DNA of 64,000 nucleotides from an uncultured Bacteroidia bacterium (GTDB lineage: Bacteria > Bacteroidota > Bacteroidia > Bacteroidales > UBA932): positions 62,001-126,000 of the forward strand of contig CACZZF010000014.1 of assembly GCA_902785575.1 (NCBI GenBank). The letters are read 5' to 3'. A program made the position numbers and the translations under genes. Below, in pieces: positions 34,875 to 42,078 of this stretch; position 1 is the first letter of the stretch, and each line of letters begins with the position of its first letter. The notes beneath the pieces are model-generated. The model saw only the letters and a program-made list of their open reading frames with translations, was not told the origin of the DNA and did no database searches.

Positions 34875-36122
34875 TTAAAGTCCGAACTCGTTGCGAATGA
34901 GATCGACGGAGTCCAGTTTTTCCCAAGCGAAGAACTGGACTTCTTCTTTGACTTCCTTTCCATCGCGCCAAAGAGTCACTGTCTCGGTGTATGGATCCCT
35001 GCCGAAATGGCCATAGGCGGCCGTGGGCTCGTAGATGGGGTTTTTCAATCCGAATTTGCGGATAATCGCGGCCGGGCGCAGGTCGAACATCTTCCCGATC
35101 TTGTCCGCTATCTCAGCGTCAGGGATTATTCCGGTTCCCTTGGTATTGACATATACGCTAACCGGCTTGGCCACGCCAATGGCGTAGGCGATCTGGACCA
35201 TCATCTCCTCAGCCACTCCGGCAGCAACCATATTCTTGGCTATATACCTGGCGGCATATGCGGCGCTGCGGTCAACCTTGGAAGGATCCTTCCCGGAGAA
35301 TGCTCCGCCACCATGGGCTGAGCGGCCTCCGTAGGTGTCCACGATTATCTTCCTGCCGGTAAGGCCGGTGTCTCCGGCGGGGCCGCCGATTACGAACTTC
35401 CCGGTTGGATTGACATGGAGTATAAAGTCCCCTTTGAATAGGGATGCCGTGGCAGAATCGAGTTTGGCTATTACCCTGGGCAGCAATATGTTCCGGACGT
35501 CGTTCTCAATTCTGGAATGCATCTCCTCGTCGGAACCGAACTCGTCATGCTGGGTTGAGAGAACTATAGTGTGGACCCTGACAGGCTTGTCGTTAGAGTC
35601 GAACTCTATTGTGTACTGTGCCTTTGAGTCCGGCCTCAAGTAAGGCATCAGCTCGAGCTCGTTGTGCCTGATGTCAGCCAATTCCTTGAGAGTAAGATGG
35701 GAGAGGTACAGGGCAAGTGGCATGTAGTTCCCGGTGGCCTTGCAGGCGTAACCGAACATCATACCCTGGTCTCCAGCCCCTTGATCCTCAGGAGTTTCCC
35801 GGGACACGCCCCGGTTAATGTCCTGGCTCTGCTCATGGATCTGGGAAAGCACTCCGCAGGAGTTGCCGTCGAACATGTAATCGGCTTTGTTGTATCCGAT
35901 CCGGTTGATCACGTCGCGGACAGTTCCCTGGATGTCGACATAAGCGTCGGAGCGGACCTCGCCGCCCACAATCACCAGACCGGTGGAGCAAAAAGTCTCG
36001 CAAGCGACCCTGGATTCGGGATCACGGCGGAGAAACTCGTCAAGAATAGCGTCTGAAATCTGGTCGGCCACCTTATCAGGATGGCCCTCGGAGACTGACT
36101 CCGAAGTGAAAAGGTAATTCAT
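34875..36122 (-). CDS. metK: S-adenosylmethionine synthase
   Basis: The 415-residue protein has all family signatures: [15 protein letters not shown] at the N-terminus, [12 protein letters not shown] (ATP/Met binding) and [20 protein letters not shown] (P-loop-like, K+ site). It makes SAM from methionine and ATP in the cytoplasm. Its leader carries a SAM-II riboswitch that ends about 3 nt before the ATG, so translation should fall when SAM is plentiful. It is convergent with the preceding small secreted protein and divergent from the TonB receptor gene. Confidence 0.98.
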   Translation of the reverse strand: MNYLFTSESVSEGHPDKVADQISDAILDEFLRRDPESRVACETFCSTGLVIVGGEVRSDAYVDIQGTVRDVINRIGYNKADYMFDGNSCGVLSQIHEQSQDINRGVSRETPEDQGAGDQGMMFGYACKATGNYMPLALYLSHLTLKELADIRHNELELMPYLRPDSKAQYTIEFDSNDKPVRVHTIVLSTQHDEFGSDEEMHSRIENDVRNILLPRVIAKLDSATASLFKGDFILHVNPTGKFVIGGPAGDTGLTGRKIIVDTYGGRSAHGGGAFSGKDPSKVDRSAAYAARYIAKNMVAAGVAEEMMVQIAYAIGVAKPVSVYVNTKGTGIIPDAEIADKIGKMFDLRPAAIIRKFGLKNPIYEPTAAYGHFGRDPYTETVTLWRDGKEVKEEVQFFAWEKLDSVDLIRNEFGL

Positions 36123-36123
36123 A

Positions 36124-36176
36124 TCTTTAGCATTTTTTAGACCGAGGTTGCAAGCGGGTCAAATCCGTCCTCGGAA
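36124..36176 (-). promoter_or_regulatory. SAM-II riboswitch in the metK leader
   Basis: On the minus strand the leader has a P1 stem CCGAGG / CCTCGG. Inside and after it, in order, come GAUUU, 7 nt, UUGCAA, 16 nt, GCUAAA. These three conserved blocks and both spacings (7 and 16) equal those of the structurally characterised SAM-II aptamer from metX as I recall it. GCUAAA forms the pseudoknot with SAM and sits 3-4 nt before the AUG, so SAM binding would block translation initiation. SAM-II aptamers are known from Alphaproteobacteria and Bacteroidota. Confidence 0.93.
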
Positions 36177-36187
36177 GTTTTCGTCCG

Positions 36188-36219
36188 CAAAGATAAGATA
36201 ATTCTCTGTATGAATGAAA
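36188..36219 (-). promoter_or_regulatory. Promoter of metK
   Basis: TATCTTTG (36195 down to 36188) is a full -7 match on the minus strand. A TTTC box (36219 down to 36216) lies 20 nt upstream as an imperfect -33. Transcription would begin near 36182, immediately before the SAM-II aptamer. Confidence 0.65.
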
Positions 36220-36223
36220 TAAA

Positions 36224-36255
36224 TTTTAGCAACCCGATTATTTATATTAATTTCG
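36224..36255 (+). promoter_or_regulatory. Probable promoter of the TonB-dependent receptor gene
   Basis: TTTT at 36224-36227, 20 nt, then TAATTTCG at 36248-36255; each box has one mismatch to consensus. It lies about 55 nt before the ATG at 36312 and back-to-back with the metK promoter. Confidence 0.45.
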
Positions 36256-36311
36256 CAGGTTATTTAGAAAAGAGGAAAAATATAACAACTTTTATATTAC
36301 TTAAATCCATT

Positions 36312-39300
36312 ATGGTTCAATCAATTAAAAGAGGATTTGCCGCTTTGGTGGCGATCTTTGCGGGAGTCGCCGCCTTTGCGCAGGTCACGACTTCCAGCCT
36401 CGCCGGAAACATCAAAGATGAGACCGGGGAGCCCTTGACTGGAGCCGCTGTGGTAGCAGTCCACACTCCTTCAGGCACCCAGTATGCCGCCGTGGCTAAC
36501 ATCGACGGTAACTACACGATCAACGGTATGCGTGTTGGAGGTCCCTACAAGGTGACCATCTCCTTCCTGGGCTACCAGACGATCGAGTACACGGATGTGA
36601 CTCTCCAGCTCGCTGAGACTTTCAACCTCAACGCGCAGCTTAAGGCTGACAATGAGATGCTGGAGTCTTCCGTTGTCATCGCTTCTCCCGCCTCCAAACT
36701 CGCTGTCGAGAAGACAGGTGCGGCCACGAACATCAACAGCCAGCAGATCTCCAATTTGCCGACTGTCTCAAGAAGCATTACCGATGTCACCAGGCTTTCT
36801 CCTTACGGTGGTAATGGTACTACCTTCGCCGGTATGGACGGACGTTCATCGAACTTCACTGTTGATGGCGCAAACTTCAACAACAACTTCGGCCTTAGCG
36901 CCGGACTTCCCGGAGGTGGCAATCCTATCTCGATTGACGCCATTGAGGAACTTCAGGTCGTGATTTCCCCTTACGACGTGCGTCAAACCAACTTCATCGG
37001 TGGTGGTATCAACGCTATCACAAAGTCAGGTACCAACACCTTCAAGGGATCCGCTTATGTCTATCACCGCAACGAGAACCTTCGCGGTGACGCCATCGAG
37101 GGCGAGCAGATCAGTGGCGCCCGCGACAAGGACCGCAGCACCACTTACGGTATGACTTTCGGAGGCCCTATCATCAAGAACAAGCTCTTCTTCTTCGTCA
37201 ACGCCGAGCAGTCCAAGATCCCTACGATTGTCAATCGCTGGAGAGGATCCGAGGATGGCAAGATGGATGCTGACAATAAGATTTCCCGCACGAAACTCTC
37301 TGACCTTAAGACGGTCTCTGATTTCGTGAAGAGCAAATACGGTTACGACACAGGTTCATGGACTGATTTCCCCGCCAACGAGGACAACACCAAGCTCCTT
37401 GCCCGTATCGACTGGAACATCTCCAATAACCATCACCTCGCTATCAGGTACAACTACACTCTGAACAACTCCTGGAACACCCCCAACGCCACTTCGATGG
37501 ACGGTGGTACCCGTATGTCCGGAGCCCGTATGTCCCAGTACTCAATGTCCTTCGCTAACTCAATGTATGCCAACAGGAACATGGTCAGCACCTGGTCATT
37601 CGACCTTAATAGCCGTCTGTCCGAGAGTCTTTCCAACCAGTTCCTCGCCACATATTCCAAGGTCCAGAACCCTATCCGAAGCAGCACGTCCGAGGAGTTC
37701 CCCTTCATCGATATCCTCGATGACTCCCAGGAGAACAACTACATGGCTCTCGGTTATGAGCTTTTCACCTGGAACAACGCTGTCAATGAGGTCAACTACA
37801 ACATCAAGGACGACTTGACATGGTATAAGGGCAACCACAAGATCATGGGTGGTGTCAACTACGAGTACCAGATGGCTGACAACCAGTACATGCGTAACGG
37901 TTCCGGTTACTATCGTTACAGCAGCCTCAATGACTTCCTGACAGGTGCCGCTCCTGAGATCGTCAACCTTACCTACGGTTACGACGGTGAGCTCAAGCCC
38001 GCTGCCCGTGTCCGTTTCCACAAGCTCGGAATCTATATCCAGGACGAGTGGAACGCCACTGACAAGTTCAAGCTTACTTACGGTGCCCGTGTCGACGGCC
38101 TGTTCTTCGACGACGGCGACCTTATGACCAACGAGGCTATCAAGGCCCTGACTTATCATCCGAAGGCCAAGAATTACGCGGAGACTCACATCGACACCGG
38201 CCAGTGGCCTACAGGTGCTATCACGATCTCCCCTCGTCTTGGATTCTCTTGGGATGTCATCGGTGACAAGAGTCTCAAGGTCCGCGGCGGTACCGGTTTC
38301 TTCTCCGCACGTCTGCCTCTCGTGTTCTTCACGAATATGCCTACCAACGGCGGTCTCGTCCAGTATCAGGCTCAGATCAATGCTAAGAATGCCAAAGCCA
38401 AGGGATTCTCGATGGACACCTTCGCCGGAGGTCTTGTGACTGACGCCAACGGCAAAGCCACCGTCGCCGCCCTTTATGACAAGTTGATCTCCCTGGGTTA
38501 TCCCAGCACTGTCAGCCCTAAGGATGGAACAGTTCCTTCTTCGATCAGCGCTGTCGATCCTGACTTCAAGATGCCTCAGATCTGGAAGACTTCCCTCGCT
38601 ATTGACTATTCTTTCCCGACGGCCTTCCCGATGAGCCTCACCGCTGAAGGAATATTCAACAAGACCATCAACGGCGTGTCCATCTCCGACTGGAGCATGA
38701 CCAACGTCGGCGGTTACGCCAGGTTCAACGGAGCTGACAACCGTCCTATCTATCCTTCCGGTTTCCGCAACGCCACCAAGGCCTTTGTCCTTGAGAACAC
38801 CAACAAGGGTTATGGCTGGACCGGTAACGTGACATTCAATATCCGTCCTGTCGAAGGTGTCAGCTTCATGGCCGCTTACACCCATACCGTCTCCAAGGAG
38901 ATTACCGGTATGCCTGGTTCTGCCGCCGAGTCCGCTTTCACATACGTTCCCACTTCCGAGGGTCCGAACTACATCAAGCTTCACAACTCTCAGTACGTGA
39001 CTCCTGACCGTGTCGTGGCGGCTCTCGACCTCAACGACAAGAGTGGCAACCACTTCAACTTCATTTACGAGACCTGGAGGGGTGGCTACAAAGAGTCTTA
39101 CATGCTCACCAACGACATGAATGGTGACGGTTACGCCTACGATGCCATCTATATTCCTACAGATGAGCAGGTCAACAAGAACGAGTTCCGTTTCGTCAAC
39201 ACCGACAGCCGCGACCGTTTCATGGATTATGTCCACAAGGACAAGTACATGAGCAAGCATCAGGGCGGTTACGCTGAGCCTTACTCAGTTTACTCTCCTT

Positions 39301-39617
39301 GGGTCCACAGGGTTGACTTCGGCTACAAGCATGACTTCACTGTCAAGGCCGGCAACACCAAGAACACTCTCCAGCTCGGATTCGACCTCAAGAATGTCCT
39401 TAACCTGTTCAACTCCAGTTGGGGCGTGAGCAAGTATCTCAATCCTGCGATCGGCTCTGAGGCTCGCATCCTCAAGTATGAGGGAGTCGACGCTGACGGT
39501 TATGCTACCTTCTCAACTCCTTCCGCCATCAGCGGCAGCACCAAGACCTTCGTTCCTTTCCATGACCTTGGCCAGTGCTGGTACGCTTCCATCGGTATTA
39601 AGTATATTTTTAACTAA
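36312..39617 (+). CDS. TonB-dependent receptor with carboxypeptidase-regulatory-like domain
   Basis: From the ATG at 36312 the protein has 1101 residues. The frame is open further upstream, but this start gives a proper signal peptide (MVQSIKRGFAALVAIFAGVA, cleaved after Phe-Ala-Gln). A CarboxypepD_reg-like domain is at about 25-110 (ETGEPLTGAAVVAVHTPSG). The plug domain at about 125-240 contains DGRSSNFTVDGANFNNNFG, and an outer membrane barrel follows. It lacks the KDASATAVYGARAANG hallmark of SusC and is not followed by SusD, so it belongs to the OmpA-related / CarboxypepD TonB receptors. Codons strongly favour C-ending forms, suggesting high expression. It is followed 17 nt later by an OB-fold lipoprotein, its likely surface partner. 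Confidence 0.93.
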   Translation: MVQSIKRGFAALVAIFAGVAAFAQVTTSSLAGNIKDETGEPLTGAAVVAVHTPSGTQYAAVANIDGNYTINGMRVGGPYKVTISFLGYQTIEYTDVTLQLAETFNLNAQLKADNEMLESSVVIASPASKLAVEKTGAATNINSQQISNLPTVSRSITDVTRLSPYGGNGTTFAGMDGRSSNFTVDGANFNNNFGLSAGLPGGGNPISIDAIEELQVVISPYDVRQTNFIGGGINAITKSGTNTFKGSAYVYHRNENLRGDAIEGEQISGARDKDRSTTYGMTFGGPIIKNKLFFFVNAEQSKIPTIVNRWRGSEDGKMDADNKISRTKLSDLKTVSDFVKSKYGYDTGSWTDFPANEDNTKLLARIDWNISNNHHLAIRYNYTLNNSWNTPNATSMDGGTRMSGARMSQYSMSFANSMYANRNMVSTWSFDLNSRLSESLSNQFLATYSKVQNPIRSSTSEEFPFIDILDDSQENNYMALGYELFTWNNAVNEVNYNIKDDLTWYKGNHKIMGGVNYEYQMADNQYMRNGSGYYRYSSLNDFLTGAAPEIVNLTYGYDGELKPAARVRFHKLGIYIQDEWNATDKFKLTYGARVDGLFFDDGDLMTNEAIKALTYHPKAKNYAETHIDTGQWPTGAITISPRLGFSWDVIGDKSLKVRGGTGFFSARLPLVFFTNMPTNGGLVQYQAQINAKNAKAKGFSMDTFAGGLVTDANGKATVAALYDKLISLGYPSTVSPKDGTVPSSISAVDPDFKMPQIWKTSLAIDYSFPTAFPMSLTAEGIFNKTINGVSISDWSMTNVGGYARFNGADNRPIYPSGFRNATKAFVLENTNKGYGWTGNVTFNIRPVEGVSFMAAYTHTVSKEITGMPGSAAESAFTYVPTSEGPNYIKLHNSQYVTPDRVVAALDLNDKSGNHFNFIYETWRGGYKESYMLTNDMNGDGYAYDAIYIPTDEQVNKNEFRFVNTDSRDRFMDYVHKDKYMSKHQGGYAEPYSVYSPWVHRVDFGYKHDFTVKAGNTKNTLQLGFDLKNVLNLFNSSWGVSKYLNPAIGSEARILKYEGVDADGYATFSTPSAISGSTKTFVPFHDLGQCWYASIGIKYIFN

Positions 39618-39634
39618 TTAATAGGGAGAATCTT

Positions 39635-41983
39635 ATGAAAACGAAATATATCATTGTTTCCCTGATTGCCGCTCTCGGTCTTTTGATGACCGGTTGCGTC
39701 GAGGAGGCTGATCATTTCCTTGATGAGGTTAAAGTCTCTTCCTCTTATGTGACCTTTCCCGCTGGTGGTGGTTCCGTTCCCGTAGAACTCAACGCCACAG
39801 GTTCATGGACTGTCACGAACCTTCCTGAATGGGTTACCGTTAGCCCTGCTACCGGTGGTGCCGGACAGGTTACCGTCACTTTCACCGCCCCCGCGGCCGA
39901 AGAAACCCGTGACGCTGTCGCCACTATCGAGTGTGGCGGCAAGACCCAGAATATCAATCTCCTTCAGACTACCCAGAAAGCAGAGCCCGTCACGATGACA
40001 GTCAAGCAGGCTCTCGAGGTAATAGCTCCTCTTGGCGACGGTGATGTCGCTGGCGGAACTTACCGCGTGAAGGGTATCGTCTGCAAGATCAACGAGATCA
40101 GCACCCAGTACGGCAACACCACTTACTTCCTGTCCGATGACGGGTCTTATGGCGAGAACAACTGGCTGGAGGTTTACCGCGGTCTCTGGATCAACGGTGC
40201 CGCAATCACGACCGGCAACGAGTTTTCCGTTGGTGATGAGCTGACCATCGAAGGCTCCCTGATGAACTACAAGGGGACGCCCGAGACCAAGGAGAAAACC
40301 GCTATCGTCGTCTCCCACGTGAAGTCCCTCATCAGCGTTGACGCGTTCGATTTCGATGAGCTTCCTTGCGTTGACACCACCTTCAAAATGGTCGTCACCG
40401 CCAAGGAGAGCCCGCTGCTTGTCAGCAGCGACGCCGATTGGCTCCAGGTCACGGATGTCAACAAGGACGGCAGCTTCAGCGTCCATGCCGCAGAGAACAC
40501 CCGCACGGCCAAGCGTACTGCCAATGTCACGATCAAAGGCCCCACGGCTCTCAAGACTATCGGCATCACCCAGGCCGGCGCTCCTTCTACAGGCGCTTCC
40601 GTCTCTGAGATCATCGAGGCCGCTGACAAGGATCAGGTTCAGACCCTTCCTTCAACTGTTGTTGTTGCCCTCACCACAAAGGGTGCTGTCGTCTCTGACG
40701 GAGCGAAGGCCATCTATGTCTATGGCAATGATGCCGCTGCCCTCAAGGCTGGTGACGGAGTCAGGATCGCAGGTACGAAGACCACCTACAATGGTGTTCC
40801 TGAGATCACCGATCTCACCGAGGTCTTCGTCGACAGCGAAGGTAATTCGGTAGAGCATCCCACAGCCACTGACATCACCGCCAATGCGGCTGAGTACACC
40901 GCCTCTGTGGCCGAGTACATCAAGCTTAGCGGTACTCTCAGTGTCTCTTCTGACGGTAAGTACTACAACATGACTCTTGACGGTATCGATCCTGACACCA
41001 AACAGGGAAGCATAGTCTATCCTGTGGACGCTTTGAACGCCAAGAGCTTTGACGGCAAGAAGATCACTGTGACCGGTTACTTCAACGGCCTTTCCAGCAA
41101 GGGCAAGTTCATCAACGTCATCGCCACCAAGATCGATGAGTTCGTGGACAACCCTAAGGGCACGGCCACGAATCCTTATGCCGCATCCGAGGTTGCCAAG
41201 CTCCTTCTTGGAGGGACAACGTTCGATGAGGACATTTACATCAAGGGTAAGGTCTCTGATATTCTTTACGACTTCAGCACCTACAATGGCACCGGAACAT
41301 TCTGGATTTCAGACGATGGCACCTGCAATCTTTCTGATGATAAGAAGAAGACCAACGATCCTACCCACGATTTCGAGGTCTATAGTGTGTATTGGTTCGG
41401 TGGTGAGGCTTGGACAGAAGGCAAGGCCCAGGTCCGCATAGGTGACGAGGTCATCGTCTGCGGAAAGACCACTGTTTACAGCGGTGTCGCTGAGACTGCC
41501 AGCAAGAAGGCTCAGTTGTACAGCGTCAATGGCGCCACCACTGATGCCAACGGACTCGGTAACGCTGAGTATCCGTTCAATATCGCTGGCGCTATCGCTT
41601 TCATCGATGTCGCTCAGGCAGCTATCGAGGCCGCCAAGGCGGCGGACGAGCCGGAGCCTGTGTTCCCGGACGTCTGTGTGAAAGGCAAGGTCGCTGATAT
41701 CCTTTACGAGTACAGCACCTATGCAGGAACAGCCACTTTCTGGATTTCTGACGACGGCAGCTGCGACTTGAGTGCTGACAAGAAGAACACCAATAATCCT
41801 ACCCACGATTTCGAGGTCTACGGAGCTTACTACTTCGGAAATCAGCCTTGGGTTGAGGGCAACGGTCAGGTTGCTGTTGGGGACGAGGTCATTGTAAAGG
41901 GTCAGCTGACCAAGTACAAGTCCACTTATGAGACCGCCAGCAAGAAGGCCTGGCTCTACTCCCAGAACGGCAAGACCGAGTAG
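39635..41983 (+). CDS. Surface lipoprotein with BACON-like and repeated OB-fold-like domains
   Basis: The 782-residue protein has a lipobox (LLMTGC, Cys21). BACON-like modules occur at about 32-112 (TGSWTVTNLPEWVTVSPATG) and 225-315. OB-fold-like modules, of the type annotated DUF5689 / nucleic-acid-binding OB, occur at about 120-220 (GTYRVKGIVCKINEIS), 330-500, 510-640 and 645-780. The last two are near-duplicates, sharing GKVSDILYDFSTYNGTGTFW / GKVADILYEYSTYAGTATFW and THDFEVY, which shows recent internal duplication. It lies 17 nt after a TonB receptor and before a strong terminator, so the two form an operon. It probably captures a ligand at the cell surface for the receptor; the ligand could be nucleic acid or glycan and is not known. 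Confidence 0.85.
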   Translation: MKTKYIIVSLIAALGLLMTGCVEEADHFLDEVKVSSSYVTFPAGGGSVPVELNATGSWTVTNLPEWVTVSPATGGAGQVTVTFTAPAAEETRDAVATIECGGKTQNINLLQTTQKAEPVTMTVKQALEVIAPLGDGDVAGGTYRVKGIVCKINEISTQYGNTTYFLSDDGSYGENNWLEVYRGLWINGAAITTGNEFSVGDELTIEGSLMNYKGTPETKEKTAIVVSHVKSLISVDAFDFDELPCVDTTFKMVVTAKESPLLVSSDADWLQVTDVNKDGSFSVHAAENTRTAKRTANVTIKGPTALKTIGITQAGAPSTGASVSEIIEAADKDQVQTLPSTVVVALTTKGAVVSDGAKAIYVYGNDAAALKAGDGVRIAGTKTTYNGVPEITDLTEVFVDSEGNSVEHPTATDITANAAEYTASVAEYIKLSGTLSVSSDGKYYNMTLDGIDPDTKQGSIVYPVDALNAKSFDGKKITVTGYFNGLSSKGKFINVIATKIDEFVDNPKGTATNPYAASEVAKLLLGGTTFDEDIYIKGKVSDILYDFSTYNGTGTFWISDDGTCNLSDDKKKTNDPTHDFEVYSVYWFGGEAWTEGKAQVRIGDEVIVCGKTTVYSGVAETASKKAQLYSVNGATTDANGLGNAEYPFNIAGAIAFIDVAQAAIEAAKAADEPEPVFPDVCVKGKVADILYEYSTYAGTATFWISDDGSCDLSADKKNTNNPTHDFEVYGAYYFGNQPWVEGNGQVAVGDEVIVKGQLTKYKSTYETASKKAWLYSQNGKTE

Positions 41984-42000
41984 GCTTACCTGATTTGAAG

Positions 42001-42040
42001 ACAAGGAGATGCGGACATTTGCCGCATCTCCTTGTTTTTT
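42001..42040 (+). terminator. Rho-independent terminator with a promoter box in its loop
   Basis: ACAAGGAGATGCGG (42001-42014) pairs perfectly with CCGCATCTCCTTGT (42022-42035), a 14-bp stem with a 7-nt loop and a T-run after it. It ends the TonB receptor operon. The loop contains TTTG, which also serves as the -33 box of the next gene's promoter. Confidence 0.92.
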
Positions 42041-42049
42041 GTATCTTTA
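42018..42049 (+). promoter_or_regulatory. Promoter of the GH92 fusion gene, embedded in the terminator
   Basis: TTTG at 42018-42021 (in the terminator loop), 20 nt, then TATCTTTA at 42042-42049 (one mismatch). It lies 30 nt before the ATG at 42079. Terminator and promoter therefore occupy the same 50 bp. Confidence 0.65.
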
Positions 42050-42078
42050 CGAAGATAACCATTCATCCACAAATCAAG

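Noticed and set aside
36124..36176. The metK leader stem as a plain transcription terminator
   Set aside because: There is no T-run after the stem in the right orientation, and the conserved SAM-II blocks with correct spacing explain it better.
37596..39260. A 554-codon open frame on the minus strand opposite the TonB receptor gene
   Set aside because: It is fully antisense to a well-supported gene with strong C-ending codon bias, which creates long open antisense frames. The translation is Val/Thr/Glu-rich with no domain.
39803..42004. Minus-strand open frames opposite the OB-fold lipoprotein
   Set aside because: They are antisense shadows produced by codon bias. The two at the 3' side mirror the internal duplication of the real gene.
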